10,847 nt of DNA from Pseudodesulfovibrio sp. (GTDB lineage Bacteria > Desulfobacterota > Desulfovibrionia > Desulfovibrionales > Desulfovibrionaceae). The first letter of the stretch is position 1. Each line of letters opens with the position of its first letter. Of the stretch, positions 1-6,644 are shown piece after piece. The notes beneath the pieces were generated by a model, which ran no database searches, had not been told where the DNA came from, and worked only from the letters and a program-made list of their open reading frames with translations. Position numbers and translations under genes: made by a program. Location: the NCBI GenBank assembly GCA_022712815.1, contig JAFLJW010000014.1:1-10847 (forward strand), given 5' to 3'.

Positions 1-1850
1 AGGCCAAGGTCACTCATGAAATCGAAAGTGCTGGCACAGGTGTGGCCAGATTGACCTTTGTTATCAACGAAGGACCTAAACTGTATATCGAAAACGTGAT
101 CATTGACGGTGCAAAACAGTTGGACCCCGATGATGTCAAAGAAATTCTCGCTCTCAAGGAACGAGGTCTGACTTCTTGGATAACCAACACTGGCGTTTTG
201 AAAGAAGAGCTTCTTGAACGTGATGCTGCTGCCATTATGGCCTTTTATCAAAGTAAGGGGTTCATTGACGCAAAAGTCGGTCGTCCGGAAGTTGAAATCA
301 AGGACGACGGTATTGATGTCATCTATCAGGTCTGGGAAGGTGACAGATATAAAATGGGCAAAACGCTTTTCAAGGGTGACTTGATTGATGATCCGTCCAA
401 ATTGAAAGAAGTGACGGCAGTTGACAAGCTCAAGAAAGACGATGACTATTTTGACAGATCTTTATTGACTGATGATGTTGATGCATTAACAACATACTAT
501 AATGATTATGGGTATGCGTATACTGATGTTCAGGTTAATCTTAAGGATGACCCGGAAACCAAGATTGTGGATGTTGTCTATACTATATCCAAACATCAAC
601 GTGTGCATATCAGGAGAGTTCTTATTGAAGGGAACACTGTAACCCGTGATAATGTCATTTTGCGTGACATGCGTTTGGCTGATGGCGATATGTTCAGTGG
701 CGATAAATTGAAAAGGTCCCATCAACGGCTATCAAATCTTGGTTTTTTTGAAAAGATCGATATTTCTCCGGTTCCAACAGGTAACCCGGAAGAAATGGAT
801 CTTATTGTTAAGGTGAAGGACAAGCCTACAGGTCGGATTGGTGGCGGCATTGGATATTCCACTTACGATAGCGTCTATCTCGCCGCGAATATCACGGAAA
901 GAAACTTGTTCGGGAAGGGATACCTGGTCGGATTGAATGGTGCTTTTAGCGCAAGAAAGACTGCCTTCACTCTCAGTTTCCAGAATCCGCACATCAATGA
1001 TACGGACCTTGGTTTTGGCGTATCTGCTCATAGAAAGGACCAAGATTACAATGATTACACCAAAAGATCCACAGGCATATCCACGAATTTCTTTTATCCG
1101 GTAGGTGAATATTCCACAATAATCTGGGATTATTCATTAGAGCATTATACTTTGACTGATATCAGCACTACGGCTGATCAGACTGTCAAGGATGATGCCG
1201 GGGATCATATCGCATCGACTTTTTCCGGTGCTATTGTTCGGGATACGCGAGACAATTATGCCAATACTACTTCCGGTACACGAACTTCTCTTGCCATGAC
1301 CTTCGGTGGTGGGCCTTTGGGGGGAACTGATGATTTTGTCAAGTACATAGGGTCCTATGATTGGTATACACCTGCTTTCGAAGAGGTCGTATTCCATACA
1401 AAGTTTTTTGCCGGCTTGGTACATCATAATTTTGGTAGCAGTAACATTCCGACGGCTCAACGTTTCACACTTGGTGGCATAGGTACTGTCCGTGGTTATT
1501 CAAATTATGCGATTACACCAACGGAAAGTGCTACTTCTGAGGTTACCATTGGCGGTAATAAATCTTTTTACATGAATCTTGAGTTGAAACGTTCGATTAA
1601 CAAGGAATATGGTGTGACTGCGCTTGGATTCTTTGATGCTGGTAACACGTGGAAAGAAAATGAATTCTTTTTTGAACCAGTGACGCGTTATGGAAAAAAA
1701 CCTATTCTTGGTTTGTATAAAAGTGTTGGTGCCGGTATAAACTGGTATTCTCCGATGGGTCCAATTGGATTTGTTTATGGTTATGGTTTAGATCAGTTGG
1801 GTACAACTGGACGGCATAAAGTTGAATTGCTTATGGGTCAGCAATTTTAA
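1..1850 (+). CDS. bamA: BamA, outer-membrane protein assembly factor (5' end missing)
   Basis: This is the C-terminal 615 residues of BamA, the Omp85 barrel that inserts beta-barrel proteins into the outer membrane. The reading frame is already open at position 3, so the true start lies outside the window and the in-frame GTG at 42 is only an internal codon. Counting from the codon at 3, the fragment opens at the end of POTRA 2. POTRA 3 is about 25-113, POTRA 4 about 114-198 and POTRA 5 about 199-274 (with the family-typical VLIEGNTVTRDNVILRDM stretch). The barrel occupies about 275-615. The Omp85 loop-6 motif appears as VRGY (residue 496 onward) where E. coli has VRGF. The protein ends in MGQQF with a C-terminal Phe, the usual beta-signal. 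E. coli BamA has 810 residues, so roughly the first quarter to third is missing. The ompH start follows 27 nt downstream, the classic bamA-skp order. Confidence 0.96.
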   Translation, partial: AKVTHEIESAGTGVARLTFVINEGPKLYIENVIIDGAKQLDPDDVKEILALKERGLTSWITNTGVLKEELLERDAAAIMAFYQSKGFIDAKVGRPEVEIKDDGIDVIYQVWEGDRYKMGKTLFKGDLIDDPSKLKEVTAVDKLKKDDDYFDRSLLTDDVDALTTYYNDYGYAYTDVQVNLKDDPETKIVDVVYTISKHQRVHIRRVLIEGNTVTRDNVILRDMRLADGDMFSGDKLKRSHQRLSNLGFFEKIDISPVPTGNPEEMDLIVKVKDKPTGRIGGGIGYSTYDSVYLAANITERNLFGKGYLVGLNGAFSARKTAFTLSFQNPHINDTDLGFGVSAHRKDQDYNDYTKRSTGISTNFFYPVGEYSTIIWDYSLEHYTLTDISTTADQTVKDDAGDHIASTFSGAIVRDTRDNYANTTSGTRTSLAMTFGGGPLGGTDDFVKYIGSYDWYTPAFEEVVFHTKFFAGLVHHNFGSSNIPTAQRFTLGGIGTVRGYSNYAITPTESATSEVTIGGNKSFYMNLELKRSINKEYGVTALGFFDAGNTWKENEFFFEPVTRYGKKPILGLYKSVGAGINWYSPMGPIGFVYGYGLDQLGTTGRHKVELLMGQQF

Positions 1851-1864
1851 AAAAATCTTAATTC

Positions 1865-1870
1865 AAGGAG
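1865..1870 (+). promoter_or_regulatory. Shine-Dalgarno of ompH
   Basis: AAGGAG lies 7 nt upstream of the ATG at 1878, within the 27-nt gap after the bamA stop. It is a strong site and fixes the ompH start. No promoter-like or terminator-like sequence is visible in the same gap, which fits transcription from upstream of bamA. Confidence 0.75.
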
Positions 1871-1877
1871 TCCTATA

Positions 1878-2399
1878 ATGAAAAGAGTGTTGTTGTTAGC
1901 TATCTGTTTTGTATTTCTTTTTCAGGTAAGCGCGTTTGCTGAAACGAAGATCGGAGTTTTTCATTCCCAGAAAGTTTTGGCTGAATGCGATTACGGTAAG
2001 GCTGTGGCTGCAAAGCTTAAGGCCAAATATGAGCCTTTGGCACAGGAAATTCAAAAGGAAGGCAACGCCGTCAAAAAGTTGGAAGCAGAATTGAAGCAGC
2101 AGGATCTCGCGTTGAAGCTTGACGTGAAACAGGACAAACAGCGTGAATACAGACGTAAAATAAGAGACCTTCAGGATAGTTACGCATCTTTTCAGCAAAA
2201 ACAACAAATCGATCAGCAAAAACTGCTTTTACCTGTCAAGCAGAAAATTGGAATGACTGTAGCTGAATATGCCAAGGCTAACGGCTATACAATAGTTTTT
2301 GAAGCGAATGTCGCCGGTGTAGCATATCTTTCTGAAGGCGTTGATATTTCTGATAAAATAATTGCTGAACTCAATAAGCAGAAGAAAGCTGGAAAATAG
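1878..2399 (+). CDS. ompH: OmpH/Skp-family periplasmic chaperone
   Basis: The 173-residue protein fits the OmpH/Skp family (E. coli Skp is 161 residues). Skp forms a trimeric periplasmic clamp that holds unfolded outer-membrane proteins on their way to the BAM complex. Residues 1-21 are a clear Sec signal peptide: MKR, a hydrophobic run, then AFA, with likely signal peptidase I cleavage before ETKIG. The mature N-terminus KIGVFHSQKVL is the conserved beta strand of the body. Residues about 45-120 are rich in Lys, Glu and Gln with heptad-like spacing and match the long coiled-coil arms. Residues 121-165, including KANGYTIVFEANVAGVAYLSE, return to the body strand typical of the family. It sits directly between bamA and lpxD as in many Gram-negatives and is probably co-transcribed with both. 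Confidence 0.93.
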   Translation: MKRVLLLAICFVFLFQVSAFAETKIGVFHSQKVLAECDYGKAVAAKLKAKYEPLAQEIQKEGNAVKKLEAELKQQDLALKLDVKQDKQREYRRKIRDLQDSYASFQQKQQIDQQKLLLPVKQKIGMTVAEYAKANGYTIVFEANVAGVAYLSEGVDISDKIIAELNKQKKAGK

Positions 2400-2404
2400 T
2401 CATA

Positions 2405-3451
2405 ATGTCAATTCGGTTGTCAGTTCTGGCTAAAAAGTTGGGACTCAGTTTTCTTGGTTCTGACTACGATATCACTGGGGTGAATACCCTGGATAAAGCT
2501 GGGCCAGGCGAGATCTCATTTCTCGTCAACCCCAAATATTCACAACAACTGGAATCGACCAAGGCCGGATGTGTGCTCACGTCCGAGTCTTATGCCGATA
2601 AGGTTGGATGCGTATTGATCAGTTCCAATGTCTATATGGACCTCGCGAAAATAGTAACTATTTTTGCGGAACCTCAAGGTTGCTTGAGTGGTATAAGTGA
2701 ACTCGCTTATGTGCATCCTGAAGCGAAAGTGGATGAGACGGCAACTGTCTATCCTTTTGCTTTCATAGGCGCAGAGGCCTTTGTCGGTGCCGGATCAACT
2801 GTTTTCGCCGGTTGTTATATCGGAGAGAAGAGCCGTATCGGTTCGGGATGTTTGCTGTACCCGAATGCTGTTGTCATGGGTGGGATCACTCTTGGTGACA
2901 ATGTTATCCTTCAGCCGGGAGTAGTCATTGGCGGTGATGGGTACGGGTTTGCCCAGACACCAGCCGGGCATATGAAGATTCCTCAGATTGGCACTGTGGA
3001 TATCGGTGATGATGTCGAGATTGGTGCCAACTCCGCTGTAGACAGAGCCGCACTGGATGTCACACGCATCAAGCGCGGAACCAAGATCGACAATCTTGTT
3101 CAAATTGGCCACAATGCCGAAATTGGTGAACATTGTTTGATAATCAGTCAGGTTGCTGTCGGTGGAAGTTCCATTATCGGCAATGGCGTTGTCTTGGCCG
3201 GACAGGTTGGTGTCACCGATAATTCAGAAATCGGTGATGGTGCCATGATCGGTGGGCAAAGTGGTGTGTCTGGCAAAGTAGCCCCAGGCAGCAAGATGAT
3301 CGGAACTCCGGTGATGCCTGCGGGGCTTTTCTGGAGAGTTGCCGGTGTTTGTTTTCCAAAGCTTCCTGAATTATTCAAACGTGTAAAAAAGCTTGAAAAG
3401 GAACTTGCTGCGGTCAAGATCGCCGCAGAAAGTGGAGATGCTAATGAGTAA
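2405..3451 (+). CDS. lpxD: LpxD, UDP-3-O-(3-hydroxyacyl)glucosamine N-acyltransferase
   Basis: LpxD carries out the third step of lipid A synthesis in the cytoplasm, moving a 3-hydroxyacyl chain from acyl-ACP to the 2-amino group of UDP-3-O-acyl-glucosamine. The 348 residues compare with 341 in E. coli. Residues 1-100 form the N-terminal uridine-binding domain, with the family-typical GPGEISFLVNPKY at 33-45. From about 103 to 300 runs a left-handed beta-helix of hexapeptide repeats (many I-G-x-x patterns). The GDGYGF and KIPQIG motifs lie near 177-196. The presumed catalytic base is H236 in VQIGHN, matching E. coli H239. The C-terminal helix after about 315 (LPELFKRVKKLEKELAAVK) is the usual tail. 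The ATG lies 5 nt after the ompH stop and has only a weak GGAA upstream, so translation may depend on coupling to ompH. Its 3' end overlaps fabZ by 8 nt. Confidence 0.96.
   Translation: MSIRLSVLAKKLGLSFLGSDYDITGVNTLDKAGPGEISFLVNPKYSQQLESTKAGCVLTSESYADKVGCVLISSNVYMDLAKIVTIFAEPQGCLSGISELAYVHPEAKVDETATVYPFAFIGAEAFVGAGSTVFAGCYIGEKSRIGSGCLLYPNAVVMGGITLGDNVILQPGVVIGGDGYGFAQTPAGHMKIPQIGTVDIGDDVEIGANSAVDRAALDVTRIKRGTKIDNLVQIGHNAEIGEHCLIISQVAVGGSSIIGNGVVLAGQVGVTDNSEIGDGAMIGGQSGVSGKVAPGSKMIGTPVMPAGLFWRVAGVCFPKLPELFKRVKKLEKELAAVKIAAESGDANE
3434..3437 (+). promoter_or_regulatory. Shine-Dalgarno deciding the fabZ start
   Basis: GGAG inside the end of lpxD is 6 nt before the ATG at 3444. The in-frame ATG at 3438 would leave no spacer, and the open frame extending back to 3393 has no family similarity, so 3444 is preferred. 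Confidence 0.65.
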
Positions 3452-3902
3452 CGAAGTTCTTTTTGATATACGTGAGATCATGGATTTGCTTCCCCATCGC
3501 TATCCGTTTCTCTTGGTGGACAGGGTGCTGGAATTCGAATCACATACCCGCCTCCTGGCCATGAAAAATGTGACCATGAACGAGCCTTTTTTTCAGGGAC
3601 ATTTCCCTGGACTTCCTGTCATGCCAGGAGTGCTTATTCTTGAAGCTCTGGCTCAGGCTGGTGCGGTCTTTGTCATGAAATCCCTTGCTGCACCTGTCGG
3701 GGAGAATCTTTTTCTTTTTACGGGTTTGGACAAAGTGAAATTTCGCAAGACAGTTGTACCTGGTGATCAGTTGATTCTCGATGTTGTGTTTGAGAAGAAA
3801 AAAATGAATATCTGGCGGATGCATGCCGCTGCCAAGGTTGATGGCAAGGTTGTGTGTCAGGGCGTGTTCTCGGCTGCTATCGTTAATAAAGGAGATATGT
3901 AG
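3444..3902 (+). CDS. fabZ: FabZ, 3-hydroxyacyl-ACP dehydratase
   Basis: FabZ dehydrates (3R)-hydroxyacyl-ACP to trans-2-enoyl-ACP in fatty acid elongation. It therefore competes with LpxA and LpxD for the same hydroxyacyl-ACP pool, the accepted reason for this gene clustering. The 152-residue protein (E. coli 151) is a single hot-dog fold. DLLPHRYPFLLVDRV at 14-28 is the family N-terminal signature. The active site is seen as H53 in GHFPGLPVMPGV and E67 in LILEALAQ, matching E. coli H54 and E68. The C-terminal strand ends VCQGVFSAAIV, as usual. The start at 3444 overlaps the last 8 nt of lpxD, and the TAG stop shares its G with the GTG start of lpxA. Such overlaps indicate strict translational coupling. 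Confidence 0.97.
   Translation: MSNEVLFDIREIMDLLPHRYPFLLVDRVLEFESHTRLLAMKNVTMNEPFFQGHFPGLPVMPGVLILEALAQAGAVFVMKSLAAPVGENLFLFTGLDKVKFRKTVVPGDQLILDVVFEKKKMNIWRMHAAAKVDGKVVCQGVFSAAIVNKGDM
3888..3894 (+). promoter_or_regulatory. Shine-Dalgarno supporting the GTG start of lpxA
   Basis: AAAGGAG lies 7 nt ahead of the GTG at 3902, inside the end of fabZ. The nearby ATG at 3897 is in the fabZ frame and immediately precedes its stop, so it cannot start lpxA. The strong site makes the GTG start credible. Confidence 0.7.
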
Positions 3903-4717
3903 TGGCTACAGATATTCATCCGAGCTCAATCATTGATTCAACTGCCGAACTAGGCGTCGATGTTCGAATCGGCCCTTACGTAGTTGTCGGGGCCGAGGTG
4001 AAGATCGGCGATGGGTCATTTCTTGAATCCCACACAGTCGTCAAGGATTTCACTGAGATGGGTGCCAATAACCACGTTCATCCCCATGCTGTCATCGGTG
4101 GAGAACCGCAGCATAGTGCCTATAAGGGTGAGAAAACTTATACCCGAATTGGTGATAACAACAGCATCAGGGAATGTGTGACCATTCATCGTGGGACAGC
4201 TCATGGCGAAGGTGAGACCCGCATCGGCTCAGACTGCATGTTCATGGCTTACTCGCACATTGCCCACGACTGCACCATAGGCAACAATGTAATTATGGCC
4301 AATGCGGTCAATCTTGCCGGTCATGTCGAAGTTGGAAGAAATGTCATTATCAGCGGTCTGTCTGCTGTGCAGCAATTCATTCGGATAGGCGAGTTTGCTT
4401 TTCTGGGAGGCGCAAGCGGCTACAATCTTGATATTCCTCCTTTCATGCTGGCTCATGGAATCAGGGGCGCGCTTTATGGTCTCAATCTCATTGGGTTAAG
4501 GCGTAACGGATTTGATTCCGCCACTTGCAAGGGATTGAAAAAAGCCTACAAAATTATTTTTCGCTCCGGTTTGACCAAAGAGGCAAGCCTGAAACAGGTT
4601 GAAAAGGAGCTTGTCGGTATTGCAGAAGTGGATCGCCTGGTCGCTTTTATTCGTGAGAGCAAGAGTGGCGTGACTCCTGACCGTAAGCAGAGAAACGGCA
4701 ACGGCAACGGCGATTAG
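3902..4717 (+). CDS. lpxA: LpxA, UDP-N-acetylglucosamine O-acyltransferase
   Basis: LpxA begins lipid A synthesis by transferring a 3-hydroxyacyl chain from ACP to the 3-OH of UDP-GlcNAc. The 271 residues (E. coli 262) start with GTG. Residues about 5-185 are hexapeptide repeats of a left-handed beta-helix, with IRECVTIHRGT at 89-99 and SHIAHDCTIGN at 118-128. The catalytic His is H122, equal to E. coli H125. G170 in FLGGASG matches E. coli G173, the hydrocarbon-ruler residue, and a Gly there fits a long acyl chain rather than C10. One difference is QQF at 157-159 where E. coli has H160-Q-F. The C-terminal helical domain is about 190-255. The end is extended by a basic tail and an Asn-Gly repeat (NGNGNGD). 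LpxB, which often follows LpxA, is not next door; lpxI is. Confidence 0.96.
   Translation: MATDIHPSSIIDSTAELGVDVRIGPYVVVGAEVKIGDGSFLESHTVVKDFTEMGANNHVHPHAVIGGEPQHSAYKGEKTYTRIGDNNSIRECVTIHRGTAHGEGETRIGSDCMFMAYSHIAHDCTIGNNVIMANAVNLAGHVEVGRNVIISGLSAVQQFIRIGEFAFLGGASGYNLDIPPFMLAHGIRGALYGLNLIGLRRNGFDSATCKGLKKAYKIIFRSGLTKEASLKQVEKELVGIAEVDRLVAFIRESKSGVTPDRKQRNGNGNGD
4694..4711 (+). repeat. Hexanucleotide tandem repeat in the 3' end of lpxA
   Basis: Three perfect copies of AACGGC in frame encode NGNGNG, just before the final GAT codon and stop of lpxA. The stretch lies beyond the conserved C-terminal domain and is a likely site of copy-number change without effect on the enzyme core. Confidence 0.8.
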
Positions 4718-4730
4718 TCTGGATTTGACC

Positions 4731-5564
4731 ATGACTGAAGCAAAAATCACCATTGGGTTGATTGCGGGTGGGCGGCAGTTCCCGATACTTGTTGCCGAAG
4801 GCGTAAAAGCCAGAGGTTCTCGTTTGGTCGTTGCGGGCTTCACCGGGCATACCAATATGGATGTAGCCCCTCTGGCCGATGTCTGGAAAGAACTCAAGCT
4901 CGGCAAACTCGGCAAGCTCATCAATTATTTCAAATCCAATGGTGTTGACCGGGTCATCATGGCCGGGACGATCAACAAGCCCAATATTATGGACGTGCGG
5001 CATTTGGACATGCGTGCCATCAAGCTGGTTTTTAGCAAAAAAGACAAGGGCGACTCTGCCATACTTGGTACTTTGGCCCGTGAGTTTGAAAAAGAAGGGA
5101 TGCCTGTTATTCCAGCCCATGAATATCTTCCTGATCTTTTGACTCCCGAAGGTGTCCTGACACGCCGGGAACCGGATAAGCGCGAATGGGAAGATTTGCG
5201 ATTTTCATGGAAGATAGCCAAGGAACTAGGCCGGTTGGATGTCGGGCAATGTGTTGTTCTTCGTGAAGGAATCGTGGCAGCCGTTGAAGCCCTTGAGGGG
5301 ACGGACGATACAATCCGCAGAGGATGCAAGCTCGCTGGTGACGGTTGTGTGGTCGTCAAGGTATTCAAACCCGGACAGCAGGAGCAGGTTGATCTTCCCA
5401 GTTTTGGGCTGGACACGATCAAGGCCATGGCCGAGGGCAAGGCCACCTGTTTGGGGATCGAAGCTGAGAAAAGTCTCTTTTTTGATCGCGAAGCAGCCAT
5501 TGATTTTGCCGATAAAGCCGGAATTTCCATAGTCGGTCTTACCTCCGATAAAATCGAATTCTGA
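4731..5564 (+). CDS. lpxI: LpxI, UDP-2,3-diacylglucosamine pyrophosphatase
   Basis: LpxI (DUF1009 family, first characterised in Caulobacter) hydrolyses UDP-2,3-diacylglucosamine to lipid X and UMP. It replaces the unrelated LpxH of E. coli. The 277 residues are typical for the family. Visible signatures are the N-terminal GLIAGGRQFP (residues 9-18), the KLGKLGKLI helix near 58-66, VIMAGTINKP near 75-84, GDSAILGTLAREFE near 107-120, a C-terminal domain with CKLAGDGCVVVKVFKPGQ, and VDLPSFGLDTI. In that last motif D221 is the likely equivalent of the Asp (D225) reported essential in Caulobacter; this mapping is from memory. I chose the ATG at 4731 because a GGA lies 7 nt upstream, whereas the in-frame TTG at 4725 would sit on top of it. 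The gap to lpxA is 13 nt, so it belongs to the same operon. No clear terminator follows. Confidence 0.93.
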   Translation: MTEAKITIGLIAGGRQFPILVAEGVKARGSRLVVAGFTGHTNMDVAPLADVWKELKLGKLGKLINYFKSNGVDRVIMAGTINKPNIMDVRHLDMRAIKLVFSKKDKGDSAILGTLAREFEKEGMPVIPAHEYLPDLLTPEGVLTRREPDKREWEDLRFSWKIAKELGRLDVGQCVVLREGIVAAVEALEGTDDTIRRGCKLAGDGCVVVKVFKPGQQEQVDLPSFGLDTIKAMAEGKATCLGIEAEKSLFFDREAAIDFADKAGISIVGLTSDKIEF

Positions 5565-5610
5565 TAGTATCCCAATAAAAGGCCAATTATCTTCATCTTC
5601 CTTTGTCAAT

Positions 5611-5621
5611 CCTTGCCAAGG
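5611..5621 (+). repeat. Short perfect dyad in the lpxI/DUF89 spacer
   Basis: CCTTG-C-CAAGG is symmetric around one central base. The one-base centre is too short to fold as a hairpin, so if it means anything it is a protein-binding site. It overlaps the Shine-Dalgarno of the small frame at 5631. An 11-bp dyad can occur by chance. Confidence 0.3.
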
Positions 5622-5630
5622 GGGTGGCTG

Positions 5631-5684
5631 ATGTGCGATTACTCTTTGAAGTATTTGGAGTTCTGCGCCAAGCAGAAGCTTTGA
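5631..5684 (+). CDS. Candidate 17-residue small ORF or leader peptide
   Basis: An ATG at 5631 opens an 18-codon frame (including the TGA stop) encoding MCDYSLKYLEFCAKQKL. AAGGGGG at 5618-5624 lies 6 nt upstream, a stronger Shine-Dalgarno than most annotated starts here. The peptide has two Cys, no signal sequence and no membrane segment. From memory, MCDYSL resembles the N-terminus of a longer family of bacterial hypothetical proteins, so this might be a truncated remnant; I cannot verify that. It lies in the spacer between lpxI and the DUF89 gene and ends 48 nt before the latter. It could equally be a leader peptide or a chance frame. Confidence 0.3.
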   Translation: MCDYSLKYLEFCAKQKL

Positions 5685-5710
5685 TATTTTTAAAATTATG
5701 CGGTTATCAT
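5681..5710 (+). promoter_or_regulatory. Possible sigma70-type promoter for the DUF89-AsmA pair
   Basis: TTGATA at 5681-5686 and TATCAT at 5705-5710 are separated by 18 nt in an AT-rich patch 23 nt before the DUF89 start. Both boxes match the consensus at four or more positions. Transcription would begin close to the Shine-Dalgarno AGGG at 5724-5727. This is a pattern match only; the gene pair could also be read through from lpxI. Confidence 0.35.
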
Positions 5711-5732
5711 TTATTGTCAGGTCAGGGTACCG

Positions 5733-6644
5733 ATGAATACATCTCTTGATTGTATGCCATGTTTCATGAAGATGGCTTTGCGGGATGCGCGGCTTGCCTG
5801 TCCTGAAGACGAAGCCATGCATCACAGGATCATTGCTGCCTGGGGCAGCAAACTTGGCGACCTCGATCTGACCCAGCCTCCACCAGCCGTTGCCAGGCAT
5901 CTTGCCCTGCTCATCAGGTCCATGACCGCTTGCGGCGATCTGTATCGTGACGACAAGTTGCAAGCCAATGCCCGCGTCCTTGAATTGCTCCCGGAATTGA
6001 AATCCATGGTCGAAGGCCAGCGGGCCAGCCAAGATGGGGATTCCCTTGCCCTGGCTCTTGAGTTGGCAATTATCGGCAATTTCATTGATCGTGGTGTTGA
6101 CGTGGATTTTGATTGGGAAAATGAACTTGCCACTGTCTCGGATACGATATCTCAGGAAACTTTGAAAGAATTCAAGCTGTTGATTCAGCCTTCGGCCCAA
6201 GTTCTTATCCTTGGCGACAATGCCGGAGAGATAGTTCTGGATACTCTTTTGGTGGAAGAGTTGAAACTTCGTGGCTGCGATGTCACCTACGTTGTTCGCT
6301 CTCATCCTGTCATTAACGACGCCTTGATGGAAGATGCCATAGCTGTCGGCATGACCCGATTGTGTCCTGTTATTGAAAGTGGGGTCGATACACCCGGCAC
6401 GATCATTGACCGATGTTCTCCTGCCTTTCTTGAGCGTATGCGCCAGGCCGATGTGATCTTGAGCAAGGGGCAGGGAAATTTCGAGGCACTTGAAGGCCGC
6501 TGGCCGGGCATTTTTTGTGCTTTCAAGGTCAAATGCGAGCGTGTTGCCCATGAAACCGGCCTGATACTGGGGCAATCCGCTTTTTGCAGAACAAATCCCC
6601 CGGCTGAAGGGCCTGTCAAACACCACAGAAACGAGACCGAATGA
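5733..6644 (+). CDS. DUF89/ARMT1-like metal-dependent phosphatase family protein
   Basis: The 303-residue cytoplasmic protein matches the stand-alone prokaryotic branch of the DUF89 family. Members are metal-dependent phosphatases proposed to remove damaged or excess sugar phosphates and related metabolites. C7 and C10 form the N-terminal CxxC (SLDCMPCF) seen in this branch. GDNAGEIVLD at 161-170 carries the expected metal ligands D162 and N163. NDALMEDA at 195-202 supplies a probable third ligand, D196. KGQGNFEAL at 245-253 is the other family signature. The ATG at 5733 follows a modest AGGG by 5 nt. The stop overlaps the AsmA start as ATGA, so the two are probably translated together. The last 15 or so residues (NPPAEGPVKHHRNETE) look unconserved. 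The family assignment is firm; the true substrate is unknown. The link to an AsmA gene hints at an envelope-related phosphorylated substrate, but that is inference. Confidence 0.85.
   Translation: MNTSLDCMPCFMKMALRDARLACPEDEAMHHRIIAAWGSKLGDLDLTQPPPAVARHLALLIRSMTACGDLYRDDKLQANARVLELLPELKSMVEGQRASQDGDSLALALELAIIGNFIDRGVDVDFDWENELATVSDTISQETLKEFKLLIQPSAQVLILGDNAGEIVLDTLLVEELKLRGCDVTYVVRSHPVINDALMEDAIAVGMTRLCPVIESGVDTPGTIIDRCSPAFLERMRQADVILSKGQGNFEALEGRWPGIFCAFKVKCERVAHETGLILGQSAFCRTNPPAEGPVKHHRNETE

Noticed and set aside
42..44. GTG as the start of the BamA-like gene
   Set aside because: The same frame is open upstream to position 3 and reads a continuing POTRA domain, so this is an internal Val codon of a gene cut by the window edge.
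3393..3443. Upstream start for FabZ giving a 169-residue protein
   Set aside because: The extra residues are simply lpxD coding sequence read in another frame and lack similarity to FabZ. GGAG at 3434-3437 points to the ATG at 3444.
4896..4919. Nine-base tandem repeat encoding KLGKLGKL in lpxI
   Set aside because: This helix with repeated Leu-Gly-Lys pattern is normal for the LpxI family, so it is not a recent expansion.
5226..6626. A long open frame of 466 codons on the minus strand
   Set aside because: It lies opposite lpxI and the DUF89 gene, both of which have unmistakable family motifs on the + strand. Its protein resembles no family I know and crosses the spacer. It is best explained as a codon-bias shadow.
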